Assembly: GCF_000471625.1 (NCBI RefSeq)
Contig: NZ_AUSW01000033.1
Span: 62,001-126,000, forward strand
Direction of reading: 5' to 3'
Origin: Psychrobacter aquaticus CMS 56
GTDB taxonomy: Bacteria > Pseudomonadota > Gammaproteobacteria > Pseudomonadales > Moraxellaceae
DNA length: 64,000 nucleotides
Under the pieces are notes generated by a model. That model ran no database searches and had not been told where the DNA came from. It saw only the letters and a list, made by a program, of their open reading frames with translations. Position 1 is the first letter of the stretch; each line of letters starts with the position of its first letter. Shown here in pieces: positions 1-9,045 of this stretch. A program made the translations under genes and the position numbers.

Positions 1-1395
1 TGTGATGCGGATAACGGGCAAACCCAAGAAGTATTGAACCCAGCCACCGGTGAAGTCATTGGTACAGTACCAAATATGGGAAGCAATGAAACCCGCCGTG
101 CCATTGAAGCGGCAGACATCGCTCAATCAGCATGGGTAAAAAAAACAGGCAAAGAACGTAGCACCGTTTTACGCCGTTGGCACACGCTGATTGCCGAAAA
201 CATCGAGGATTTGGCTTTGCTTATGACCCATGAGCAAGGCAAACCACTGGCTGAGGCCAAAGGAGAAATCCAAAGTGGACTGGATTATCTAGAATGGTTT
301 GCCGAAGAAGCGAAACGCATTTATGGTGACGTGATTCCGGGTCATATGGCAGATAAGCGTTTGATAGTGATTAAACAACCCGTTGGTGTTACTGCCGCTA
401 TCACCCCATGGAATTTCCCTCATTCTATGATCAGTCGTAAGGCAGGCCCTGCATTGGCCGCTGGCTGCCCGATGATTGTCAAACCCGCTATGGAAACGCC
501 ATATTCAGCGTTGGCGATGGCGTATTTGGCTCAGCAAGCGGGCGTGCCTGATGGGATTTATAGTGTGGTCACTGGTGATCCAGTCGCTATTGGCGGAGAG
601 ATGACTACCAATGCTTTGGTCAAAAAAATCAGCTTTACAGGCTCTACGCGTGTCGGAAAAATATTGATGAAGCAATGTGCTGACACCGTCAAAAAAATGT
701 CGTTAGAGCTGGGCGGCAATGCGCCTTTTATCGTCTTTGACGATGCTGATATTGACGCGGCTGTAACAGGCGCAATGATGAGTAAATATCGTAATAGCGG
801 TCAGACCTGTGTTTGCGCCAATCGCTTATTTGTACAAGCGGGTGTCTATGAAGCATTTACACAAAAATTGGCAGAGCAAGTACGCGCCATAAAAATCGGT
901 AATGGGTTAGAGGCAGGTGTGGTGCAAGGCCCACTGATTTCTCAATCTGCTGCCGATAATGCAGAGGCACTTGTCAACGATGCCAAAGCCAAAGGCGCTA
1001 CTGTGCTGTGCGGCGGTCAAAGAGTGGCGATGGATAAAAACTTCTTTGAGCCAACCATTTTGACAGATGTTAATAATGACATGCGGGTGGCGGATGAAGA
1101 AATCTTTGCACCAATCGCGCCAGTTTTTAAATTCGATACAGAAGCAGAAGTCATTGCCTTAGCCAATCGCACAGAATATGGCTTGGCGGGTTATTTTTAT
1201 AGTCGAGATATTGGACGGGTATGGCGTGTGGCTGAGGCGCTCGAAGTGGGAATGGTCGGTGTCAACACAGGCATGCTCACCACAGAATTGGCACCATTTG
1301 GCGGCGTCAAAGAATCTGGTTTGGGTCGTGAAGGCTCAAAATACGGCATTGAAGAGTACGTAGAGACCAAATATATCTGCTTGGATATCAACTGA
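1..1395 (+). CDS. gabD: NAD(P)-dependent succinate-semialdehyde dehydrogenase, 5' end cut by window
   Basis: Aldehyde dehydrogenase superfamily enzyme that would oxidise succinate semialdehyde to succinate in GABA and related catabolism. The reading frame is open from base 1 (beginning Cys-Asp-Ala-Asp) and reaches a stop at 1395, so the true start lies left of the window; the TTG at 34 is only an internal codon. The glycine-rich cofactor motif GSTRVGK, the catalytic glutamate in LELGGN (codon at 706) and the nucleophilic cysteine in GQTCVC (codon at 808) are all present, so the enzyme looks intact. GabD-type assignment rests on overall resemblance; another aldehyde dehydrogenase specificity is possible. 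A convergent LysR gene follows. Confidence 0.87.
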   Translation, partial: CDADNGQTQEVLNPATGEVIGTVPNMGSNETRRAIEAADIAQSAWVKKTGKERSTVLRRWHTLIAENIEDLALLMTHEQGKPLAEAKGEIQSGLDYLEWFAEEAKRIYGDVIPGHMADKRLIVIKQPVGVTAAITPWNFPHSMISRKAGPALAAGCPMIVKPAMETPYSALAMAYLAQQAGVPDGIYSVVTGDPVAIGGEMTTNALVKKISFTGSTRVGKILMKQCADTVKKMSLELGGNAPFIVFDDADIDAAVTGAMMSKYRNSGQTCVCANRLFVQAGVYEAFTQKLAEQVRAIKIGNGLEAGVVQGPLISQSAADNAEALVNDAKAKGATVLCGGQRVAMDKNFFEPTILTDVNNDMRVADEEIFAPIAPVFKFDTEAEVIALANRTEYGLAGYFYSRDIGRVWRVAEALEVGMVGVNTGMLTTELAPFGGVKESGLGREGSKYGIEEYVETKYICLDIN

Positions 1396-1454
1396 TTGAG
1401 AGCGTAACCACTGTCAGACATTTAGCAGTTATATTTATCAGTCATACCCACTTC

Positions 1455-2372
1455 TCATATGTTTTGTATCGGTTCATCCCAATAGGGCGGTGAACCGTAA
1501 TACCCATCAATAAAATCAATAAAACATCGAATTTTATGGGGCAGTAGCTTTCTGTGGGCATACACCGCATACAAACCCAGCGTCTTGGGTTCGTCATCAG
1601 GCAGCACGATGACCAGTTCACCTTTACGAATGGCCTCGCTTGCAATAAATGTCGGCTGCACAGCCAACCCTGCGCCTGCAATGGCCGCATTGACGAGCAG
1701 GTCGCCGTTATTGCTGGTTAATTCACCGCGATGCTGACCACTCTCTGTAGTGAGCCATGGATGAATGACTTCTTTCGTATTTCTCTCCATATAGCTGTAG
1801 TGTAAATAGCGATGGTTTTTCAGGTCTTTGGGTTCGTGAGGCATGCCATACTTTGCAAGATACTCTGGTGAGGCGCACAGTACCACTCGAATGGGCGCAA
1901 CCAGTTTTGCAATCAGTGAAGAGCTTTTTAGCTCGCCGATACGCAGGGCAACATCAAACCCTTCCTCAACGATGTCTACTTTTCGGTCAGTCAGTTGCAA
2001 ATCGACAGTGACGGAAGGATATAACGTCTGAAAATCCGTGACCAATTTGGCCATGTGTTTCATAGCAAATGAGACAGGCGCGCTTATTCTTAGCGTGCCT
2101 TTGGGGTTTTGATGCAAGCCGCCCAACTGAGATTCCATGTTGTCGATACTCAATAAAATTTGTTGTGCATGTTCAAAGTAGTGAGTACCTGCTTCAGTCA
2201 GGCTTACCTTACGAGTGGTGCGATTAAACAGCCGCACATCAAGTCGTTCTTCTAGTTTGGAGACGTATTTGCTCACCAATTGCGGCGACAGCTGCATGGC
2301 TGCTGCGGCATTACTAAAGCTGCCTTCAACCACCACGGCGACAAACGCCCGCATCGCATCGATTCTGTCCAT
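1455..2372 (-). CDS. LysR-family transcriptional regulator
   Basis: A 305-aa protein of typical LysR length. The N-terminal winged helix-turn-helix (about residues 1-60, containing SNAAAAMQLS) is followed by a substrate-binding domain that includes RISAPVSFA, a pattern of the large subgroup often placed next to dehydrogenases and reductases. It starts at the ATG at 2372 and converges on the gabD-like gene. The opposite upstream side faces the TonB receptor leader, 450 bases away. The regulated gene cannot be told from sequence; the aldehyde dehydrogenase is one candidate but is not divergent, so this is only a guess. Confidence 0.9.
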   Translation of the reverse strand: MDRIDAMRAFVAVVVEGSFSNAAAAMQLSPQLVSKYVSKLEERLDVRLFNRTTRKVSLTEAGTHYFEHAQQILLSIDNMESQLGGLHQNPKGTLRISAPVSFAMKHMAKLVTDFQTLYPSVTVDLQLTDRKVDIVEEGFDVALRIGELKSSSLIAKLVAPIRVVLCASPEYLAKYGMPHEPKDLKNHRYLHYSYMERNTKEVIHPWLTTESGQHRGELTSNNGDLLVNAAIAGAGLAVQPTFIASEAIRKGELVIVLPDDEPKTLGLYAVYAHRKLLPHKIRCFIDFIDGYYGSPPYWDEPIQNI

Positions 2373-2546
2373 GACCTGCTATATCCTTATCACTATTATC
2401 AATGTTTTGTTATTAGTTATTTTCCATATTTTATCTTAATGCTTTTGCCGCGTTGATAGTAACGTATTTTGTCTCACTGAGAGGGTGCACTTTTCACTCA
2501 ACACGCCCTAATAACGTCATCAAAAACAAAGTTTATAAAACTAAAT

Positions 2547-2565
2547 AGTAATAATTATCATTATT
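2547..2565 (+). promoter_or_regulatory. Fur-box-like site upstream of TonB receptor
   Basis: The 19 bases read AGTAAT-AATTAT-C-ATTATT in the 6-6-1-6 hexamer layout of the Fur consensus, matching about 14 of 19 positions by hand. It lies about 260 bases before the receptor start, inside a 450-base AT-rich leader with no other convincing gene. The distance implies a long 5' leader if this is the operator. Iron repression is inferred from the site and from the siderophore-receptor type of the downstream gene. Confidence 0.6.
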
Positions 2566-2826
2566 GTTTGTATTATTTTTATAATGTTGCTAAAGTATGC
2601 GTTCTTTATTGCCGAAACGTTAATAGCGCTTCGGTCTTGTTGTTTTTAAAATGTGAACTGTATGAAAGCTTTAGCCATTCAGCTTATGTCAGTGGTAGTC
2701 GAAGAAGGGTAGCGTCAGCCTGTATTCATGTTTTTGCAGCGTGTATATGTGATGTTATGTGGTACTTCATCTATCGGCAAAGTGGAAAGCTATCGATACA
2801 ACCAAATACTTTCAGGATTGTTATTT

Positions 2827-5181
2827 ATGCCCATGTTATCCACCTCTTCTGCCTCCAAAAAATATTTTTACTCACAAAAACCGCCACATTTCGCGACTCG
2901 TCAAGCCTTGCTGAGCCTTGCCATTGCTTCTGTTTTTAGCACCACTGCATTGGCAGCTGAGAGTAATGAGCTTACGGTACAGCAGACAGCCGCTCAAGAA
3001 GCTGCCGAACAACAAGATATGCCTAGCACTGAGTTAGATACCATTGTCGTACTGGCGGCAAGGGATGAGTTGGTACAAGCGCCTGGTCTGTCTATTATTA
3101 ATGAAGAGGCGATTGAAAAAGCCTCGCTTTCTAATGATATCTCAGAAATCGTGCGTAAGATGCCGGGTGTGAATCTCTCAGGATCGTCTACGTCAGGGCA
3201 GCGTGGTAACCAACGTCAAATCGATTTGCGCGGTATGGGACCGAATAATACCCTCATTTTAATCGATGGTCGTCCAGTTACTTCGCGTAATGCGGTGCGT
3301 CCTGGTCGTGGCAGCGAGCAAGACACTCGCGGTGACTCACAATGGGTACCGCCAAGCGCCATTGAACGCATCGAAGTACTGCGTGGTCCAGCGGCTGCGC
3401 GTTATGGTTCTGGTAGTATGGGCGGGGTGGTCAATATCATCACCAAAGCCCCAACCAAAAAGGAGTTTTCGGTCACAGGTCATTACGAGTTACCAGAAAG
3501 TGATCTTGAGGGTGAAAATTGGCGCACGAACATCAATATGGCAGGCCCATTGACGGACAAGCTGTCGTTCCGTACCACACTTGGCTACCATGATAGCGAA
3601 GGCGACGACCCTTATATCAATGTAGAAGATGCGCAAGTCATTGACGATCGTGGCGAGCCAGTCGCTTCTGTTGCTGCAGGCCGCGAAGGGGTCGAAAATA
3701 TAGACGCGCGCCAGCTTTTTGAATATGCCATGGATGCGATGAACACCGTCGGCTTTGAGGTTAACTATAGCAACCAGAGCAATCGCTGGGCAGGTGATTC
3801 ACAGTTCCAGACGATCAATGATGACTTGGTTAATGCGTTGGCAGGTCAAGAAACCAATAAGATGGAGCGCTATGGTGCTGCATTCACTCACCGCGGTGAA
3901 TATGACAATAGCAGCAGTAACAGCTATCTTGAATATACGCGCACCATTAATGAACGTCTGAATGAAGGCAATGTCGGTCGTTATGAAGGTGAAATCTCGC
4001 AACCTGAAGGAGAGGCTGAATATAATTGGACAGAAGCGACCTATGACACATTAAATGCAAAATCAGAGTGGGATATCTACTTTGATCGTCACACCTTGAC
4101 GGCTGGTGCCGAGTTCCGCGGCGAAAGATTGGACAATCCCTTGGTTTCGACCGTAGAGTTTGATGAAGGCTTTGATTTTGGTGATACCGAGGCCGATCCT
4201 GCCAAGCGTGATCCAGTGACAGATGCTTACCTTATTGGTGCGTATCTAGAAGACAACTATCAAATCACGCCTGACTGGTATGTTACGCCTGGTGTACGCC
4301 TTGATTATCATGACCAAGCTGGTAGCAATTGGTCGCCCAGTCTGAACACCACTTGGAACTTCAGTCCAAACTGGTCAGTAAAAGCGGGTGCCAGTCGTGC
4401 GTTTAAAGCCCCTTCACTGTATCAGCTTGATCCGAACTACATTTATTATACGCGTAGTAATGGTTGTCCATCCAGCGTACCTACCGATCAGCGTGGCTGC
4501 TATGTCTTGGGTAATTCTGATCTAGAGCACGAGACCTCTTGGAACAAAGAGCTGACGTTCACTTATAAAGATGACACGGGACTGAATGCAGGCTTGACTT
4601 ACTATCACAATGATTATGACAATCGTATCGGCGCTGGTGTAGAGCGTGTGGGTGTGGTCGGTGTCATAGCGGATGGTATCGCCGCAGAACGTTCTGTGTT
4701 TCAGTGGGAAAACCAAGGGGATGCTATCATTGAAGGTATCGAAGGGTTTGTAAAAGTACCCGTCACTGATACGGTCTCATGGTCTACCAATTTGACAGGG
4801 AATATCCGCTCAGAGCGTAAAGACACGGGTGAGCCGTTATCCTTAATCCCTAAATTCACCATGAACTCAAATGTCAGTTGGGATATTACCCCTCGCTGGA
4901 ACACGGACTTTGGCGTTAGCTACTATGGAACCATTGAAGCGCCTGAAGTGGCTGTCACTACGGGTGATGCACTTACCACCCCGAAACTGGATCGTGATCC
5001 ATACGCCCTTGCCAATGTCAGCACACGCTATAATCTAACAGATGACATCACCATTGGTGCTGGTGTCAAGAATCTGTTTGATAAGCAAATCAAACGAGAA
5101 GGGACGACGACCAATGCTGGTGCCCGTACGTTTAATGAACCGGGTCGCTATTATATCTTCGATGTCAGCGTTAATTTTTAA
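2827..5181 (+). CDS. TonB-dependent catecholate-siderophore receptor (FepA-like)
   Basis: Outer-membrane receptor that would import a ferric siderophore with energy from TonB. The ATG at 2827 gives a 784-aa precursor; the in-frame TTG at 2728 would only prepend residues without signal-peptide character. A signal sequence ends near TTALAAES, then a TonB-box-like stretch (LDTIVVLA), the plug domain with LRGMGPNNTLILIDG and RIEVLRGPAAARYGSG, and a 22-strand-type barrel ending in DVSVNF with the terminal Phe typical of outer-membrane proteins. The plug resembles FepA/PirA-type receptors for enterobactin-like catecholates, so the ligand is inferred, not shown. A Fur-box-like site lies upstream and a strong terminator follows. 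Confidence 0.9.
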   Translation: MPMLSTSSASKKYFYSQKPPHFATRQALLSLAIASVFSTTALAAESNELTVQQTAAQEAAEQQDMPSTELDTIVVLAARDELVQAPGLSIINEEAIEKASLSNDISEIVRKMPGVNLSGSSTSGQRGNQRQIDLRGMGPNNTLILIDGRPVTSRNAVRPGRGSEQDTRGDSQWVPPSAIERIEVLRGPAAARYGSGSMGGVVNIITKAPTKKEFSVTGHYELPESDLEGENWRTNINMAGPLTDKLSFRTTLGYHDSEGDDPYINVEDAQVIDDRGEPVASVAAGREGVENIDARQLFEYAMDAMNTVGFEVNYSNQSNRWAGDSQFQTINDDLVNALAGQETNKMERYGAAFTHRGEYDNSSSNSYLEYTRTINERLNEGNVGRYEGEISQPEGEAEYNWTEATYDTLNAKSEWDIYFDRHTLTAGAEFRGERLDNPLVSTVEFDEGFDFGDTEADPAKRDPVTDAYLIGAYLEDNYQITPDWYVTPGVRLDYHDQAGSNWSPSLNTTWNFSPNWSVKAGASRAFKAPSLYQLDPNYIYYTRSNGCPSSVPTDQRGCYVLGNSDLEHETSWNKELTFTYKDDTGLNAGLTYYHNDYDNRIGAGVERVGVVGVIADGIAAERSVFQWENQGDAIIEGIEGFVKVPVTDTVSWSTNLTGNIRSERKDTGEPLSLIPKFTMNSNVSWDITPRWNTDFGVSYYGTIEAPEVAVTTGDALTTPKLDRDPYALANVSTRYNLTDDITIGAGVKNLFDKQIKREGTTTNAGARTFNEPGRYYIFDVSVNF

Positions 5182-5245
5182 GCACTAAGATTGCTATTTC
5201 TTACCATTTAAAAAGTCCGAGCAATCACACTGCACTATAAATGAG

Positions 5246-5283
5246 AAAACCCCCATAAGTTGAATCCAACTTATGGGGGTTTT
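5246..5283. terminator. Bidirectional terminator between convergent genes
   Basis: Perfect 17-base arms (AAAACCCCCATAAGTTG and its complement) around a 4-base loop, with A tracts on the left and T tracts on the right. It sits between the receptor gene and the convergent metallo-hydrolase-fold gene and can stop transcription from both sides. Confidence 0.92.
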
Positions 5284-5302
5284 ATGTACTAATGGTTTGT
5301 GT

Positions 5303-6178
5303 TTACCATGCCATCTCACCTGTGTTGACTTTACTGCTCAACTCTAAATTACTCTCCCCAGACAATGCCGGATAGGCTGTTTTCATAACTGAAATCACTT
5401 TTTCTGACTGCTTTATGTCTTGTTTTTTGGCTTCGTCAAGCGCTTGCTCAAAAGTGTTTAGATAACTGATCGTAAAGTCAATCGCGTGGCCTTTTTTGAG
5501 ACGATTGCCCAAATAATGGCCTGGAATGACCACGTTTGGCGCTAACAACTTCATTTGCTCTAGCGACTGTATCCAAGCGCTACGAGATTCTTTGGTCTGA
5601 GTATCAGCAGTCCAAACATGTAGGCCCAATGTCACCGATACGCCACCAAAAACGGTTTTTGACTCAGGCACCCACATATATGCTTGATGTGTTCCCATTT
5701 CCTTAATTTCGATATGGTGACCTTCTAGCGTCAATGTTGATTGATTGAGCGCTTGCGGTACGGTGAGTTTCGTCGGCGCATTTTTGCCAAGGATTGGGCC
5801 CCAATGTGCTAATTTTGCATCTTTGGTGGCTTCGATGTGTTCAACAGTGGCAGGGCTGGCCACCACTTTGACATTAGGAAAGGCGTTCAGTAATGGCTGA
5901 AGACCAAAGTAGTAATCTGGATCGCCTGCGGTGATGTAAATCATTTTTAGGTCTTTGTTGCTCTTTTTGATCATATCAACCAACGCATTACCATCGCTGA
6001 CGCTAAACTGCGCATCAAACAAAATGGCGTCTCTTTCACCGCTTGCCAGTACGGAGGTTACGGGAAAAATCGCGTCTTTATTGGCTTTATATTCTTGGAG
6101 CTGTAAGTCAGCGGCATTGGTTTGTGCGGCAAGTAGTAGGGCGGTGGCCACCACAGAAGCTGCTATTCGTTTGTTCAT
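5303..6178 (-). CDS. Periplasmic MBL-fold protein lacking the zinc motif
   Basis: A 291-aa secreted protein with the layout of a small metallo-beta-lactamase-fold hydrolase. The ATG at 6178 is preferred because it follows a ribosome site (AGGTG) and opens a clear signal peptide ending near AAQTNAAD; a start at 6214 would add 12 residues ahead of it. The usual THxHxDH zinc motif is replaced by TAGDPDYYF at residues 83-91, so three histidine ligands are missing, while a later PGHYLG motif remains. It resembles a Moraxellaceae/Pseudomonas family of MBL proteins with this DPDYYFG variant, recalled from memory. Enzyme activity is therefore doubtful or of another kind. The divergent LysR gene at 6326 may control it. 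Confidence 0.75.
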   Translation of the reverse strand: MNKRIAASVVATALLLAAQTNAADLQLQEYKANKDAIFPVTSVLASGERDAILFDAQFSVSDGNALVDMIKKSNKDLKMIYITAGDPDYYFGLQPLLNAFPNVKVVASPATVEHIEATKDAKLAHWGPILGKNAPTKLTVPQALNQSTLTLEGHHIEIKEMGTHQAYMWVPESKTVFGGVSVTLGLHVWTADTQTKESRSAWIQSLEQMKLLAPNVVIPGHYLGNRLKKGHAIDFTISYLNTFEQALDEAKKQDIKQSEKVISVMKTAYPALSGESNLELSSKVNTGEMAW

Positions 6179-6325
6179 AAGACACCTTTGTTTGTAGTAG
6201 GGTAAATAAAACATGTTATGTGGAATATTGATTGTTAGAAGCCATTCTATTTGATTATATTCCGTTGAAATACCCTATAATCCGGTGTTTACTGTTGCAT
6301 ATTTCGAGCAAATAAGGATAAAAAG

Positions 6326-7219
6326 ATGGACAGACTGACAGCGATGCATGTATTTGTCACTATTGTTGAGCAAGGTAGTTTGAGCCGAGCCGCAGAGAAT
6401 TTAGACATGTCTCGCGCCAAAGTATCACGGTATTTGACAGAGCTTGAGAGTTGGATGGATGTGCGCTTATTACATCGCACTACCAGACGCTTAAGCCTTA
6501 CGACAGCGGGTGAGCAGACGCTTGAGGTTGCGCATCAGCTGCTTGGATTGACTCAGACGCTAGATGATATCCGTAACCAAAACACCCTGGAGTTGAAAGG
6601 TCAGCTGCGAATTACTGCCAGCTATTCACTGATTGACAGTTTTTTGATGAAGGTGGTTAGGCGCTTTGTCTCGCATTGGCCGCAGACGGCGATTGATATT
6701 CTGGCAACCGATGATTCAGTCAACTTGATTGACTCCCGTATCGATTTGGCTGTTCGTATTACCAATGATTTGCAACCAAACGTTGTTGCCAGACGTATTG
6801 GAGAGTGTCGATCTATTGTCTGTGCTGCCCCTGAATACCTGCAAAAAAGAGGAAAGCCTACGGATGCACAGTCTTTGGTACATCACAACTGCTTATCTTT
6901 TGCTTATTTTGGTCGGTCTGCATGGGTTTTCGATGGTCCAAATGGCCCCGAATCTGTTCCCATTTCGGGCAATATCAGCGCCAACATCCCTGAAGTATTG
7001 CTTGACGCCACTTTGAATGGGCATGGCATTAGCTTGCAGCCATTAGGAACGGTACAGCCTTTGATTGAATCGGGCCAATTAATCGTACTATTGCCTGAGT
7101 GGCAACCTAAAACCTTGGGTGTTTATGTGATTTATGCCACTCGAAAACAGGTCACGCCATTACAAAGACAGTTTATGGATTTTCTCGCTGAAGAGATGCA
7201 GCGCTCCCCTTATTGGTAA
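6326..7219 (+). CDS. LysR-family transcriptional regulator
   Basis: A 297-aa regulator with an N-terminal helix-turn-helix (GSLSRAAENLDMSRAKVSRY, about residues 17-36) and a C-terminal effector-binding domain. It is divergent from the MBL-fold gene, with about 150 bases of shared AT-rich upstream DNA, the usual arrangement for a LysR protein and its target. The Fur-linked ABC importer lies downstream on the same strand, but 180 bases and its own Fur-like site separate them, so co-transcription is unlikely. Confidence 0.9.
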   Translation: MDRLTAMHVFVTIVEQGSLSRAAENLDMSRAKVSRYLTELESWMDVRLLHRTTRRLSLTTAGEQTLEVAHQLLGLTQTLDDIRNQNTLELKGQLRITASYSLIDSFLMKVVRRFVSHWPQTAIDILATDDSVNLIDSRIDLAVRITNDLQPNVVARRIGECRSIVCAAPEYLQKRGKPTDAQSLVHHNCLSFAYFGRSAWVFDGPNGPESVPISGNISANIPEVLLDATLNGHGISLQPLGTVQPLIESGQLIVLLPEWQPKTLGVYVIYATRKQVTPLQRQFMDFLAEEMQRSPYW

Positions 7220-7306
7220 CGCTACATGTTGGTAACGCTGCATGGTCAAGGCATTTAGTTTGCGCGGCGTCTCATTTTATAGTTGCGAGATACTGATTCA
7301 GAGCCA

Positions 7307-7325
7307 AATGAGAATTATTTTCATA
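7307..7325 (+). promoter_or_regulatory. Fur box upstream of Opp-type importer operon
   Basis: AATGAGAATTATTTTCATA matches the 19-base Fur consensus at 15 positions by hand count. It lies 77 bases before the importer's first start codon, a normal operator position. This predicts repression by Fe(II)-Fur and is the main reason to link the transporter with iron or metallophore uptake. Confidence 0.78.
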
Positions 7326-7401
7326 TTAATGGTTTACCTTCTATGACTTTCGTTATAACATAACGTTTTTTTTGAAATGTTATACTATAACGGAAAAGTA
7401 T

Positions 7402-8970
7402 ATGAGAAAAATTGCCTTAATTTCTGTGCTATTAGCCCTAGCAGGACTAGCATGGTATTTCATTGCTGGCGCTAAGCCGTCAGAGGGTCAGACAGCTTCT
7501 ACGCCTCAGGGCGATGAACAACAAAACTTAATCGTGGTTACACCTTGGGAAATAACGTCTACTGATCCAAGTAAGTCAGGGTTTATTTTTCAGCGTTTAC
7601 AGCTTGCCGAAACGCTCGTTGATGCTGCGCAAAATGCCGATTTGCAGCCCATGCTTGCGCAAAGCTGGTCTGCCAATGACCAAGGCGATGTGTGGACGTT
7701 TGTATTGCGCGATGGCGTCAAGTTCCATGATGGCTCGCCACTGACCGCTGATGACGTGGTAAAAAGCTTGGACGTGGCATTAACCAAGCCCACGGCTTTG
7801 AAGTCGGCACTGATTTCACAAATTAAGGCAATTGACAGCAAAACGGTAGAGATTACGTTAGAAAAGCCATTGATGTCTTTTCCGGCTTATTTGGCACATG
7901 CAACCAGTATTATTTTGGCAAAATCCTCGTTTGACGATAATAATGAAATAAAAGAGCTGATCGCAACTGGCCCTTATTACGTCACCAAAATTGAGCCGCC
8001 CCAAAAAATTGAGCAAAAAGCCTTTGCCGATTACTGGGGCGAAAAAGCTAAAATTCAGGACGTCACGTATCTGGCCAACAGTCGTAGTGAAACCCGCACG
8101 TTATTGGCGCAAAGTAAACCCAACTATCTGGTATTCACGCTAGATTCAGCGAGCCTTGCGCGCTTGCAACAAGATCCTAATTTACAGGTTAAATCAAAAT
8201 CGCTGGCGCGTACCATTCAATACAAAGTCAATGCCAAAAATCCTTTGTTTAGTGATGTCAACGTCCGTCAAGCGCTCAGTGATGCGATCGATAGACAAGG
8301 CATTGCTCAGTCTGTGATGCGGGCAGACAATGCCGTAGCCAATCAAATATTGCCACCAATTTTTAAAGACTGGCAAATCAAAACGCCAACTCAAACCCCG
8401 GATCCACAAGCCATCAAACAACGTTTGCTGGATTTGGGCTTTACGGCTGATGCCACGGGCATGCTACAAAAAGAGGGCAAACCGTTCAAATTTACCTTAC
8501 GCACTTTTTCAGACCGTCCAGAGCTGCCAATCATTGCCACGGCGCTGCAAGCGCAATGGAAAAAAATTGGGGTGGATGTAGACGTGTCCGTGGGTAATTT
8601 TTCAGAGATTCCTGCTGGTCATCAAGATGGCACGTTAGAGATGGCATTGTATGCGCGTAACTATGGCATGACGCCCGATCCTGTGGGTTCACTGATCGAA
8701 GATTTTGACCCAAAAGGCAGCGACTGGGGCGTGATGAATTGGCAAGATTCTGAGCTGAGCGACAGTTTATCAAAGCTAGAGACGACTAAGGACAATGACA
8801 GTGATAATAACATTGCGACCAAACAAAAGGTGTCAAAAATCATCTATGACCAGCGACCTATCGTGCCTGTGGTGTATTACCAACAGAACGCCGCTGCGCA
8901 TAAGTCATTAAAGGGCTTGGAAATTGATGGTTTAGAACGAAATTTTTATTTGAATAAATTGTCTTGGTGA
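7402..8970 (+). CDS. ABC transporter solute-binding protein, Opp/Dpp/Nik type (SBP_bac_5)
   Basis: A 522-aa periplasmic binding protein of the extracellular solute-binding family 5, which captures peptides, nickel complexes or metallophores. The ATG at 7402 begins a Lys-Arg-charged start and one hydrophobic segment (ALISVLLALAGLAWYFIAG) that acts as a signal or anchor; no lipobox cysteine follows. Family patterns include LAQSWSANDQGDVWTFVLRD, VKFHDGSPLTADDVV and VNVRQALSDAIDRQGIA. It is the first gene of a four-gene rightward operon with two permeases and a double ATPase. The Fur box 77 bases upstream suggests iron-limited expression, so a siderophore, its fragment or another metal chelate is a more likely ligand than nutrient peptides. 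The ligand is inferred. Confidence 0.88.
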   Translation: MRKIALISVLLALAGLAWYFIAGAKPSEGQTASTPQGDEQQNLIVVTPWEITSTDPSKSGFIFQRLQLAETLVDAAQNADLQPMLAQSWSANDQGDVWTFVLRDGVKFHDGSPLTADDVVKSLDVALTKPTALKSALISQIKAIDSKTVEITLEKPLMSFPAYLAHATSIILAKSSFDDNNEIKELIATGPYYVTKIEPPQKIEQKAFADYWGEKAKIQDVTYLANSRSETRTLLAQSKPNYLVFTLDSASLARLQQDPNLQVKSKSLARTIQYKVNAKNPLFSDVNVRQALSDAIDRQGIAQSVMRADNAVANQILPPIFKDWQIKTPTQTPDPQAIKQRLLDLGFTADATGMLQKEGKPFKFTLRTFSDRPELPIIATALQAQWKKIGVDVDVSVGNFSEIPAGHQDGTLEMALYARNYGMTPDPVGSLIEDFDPKGSDWGVMNWQDSELSDSLSKLETTKDNDSDNNIATKQKVSKIIYDQRPIVPVVYYQQNAAAHKSLKGLEIDGLERNFYLNKLSW

Positions 8971-9045
8971 TTGGTAGTCAGTGGTTAGTAACTGACGATT
9001 GCCGTAACTCGCTTTATAAACGTAAAAAAATTGTGATTGATAACT

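Noticed and set aside
2568..2939. 123-codon frame upstream of the TonB receptor
   Set aside because: Overlaps the receptor's signal sequence in another frame, is Cys/Phe rich without family resemblance, and has no ribosome site.
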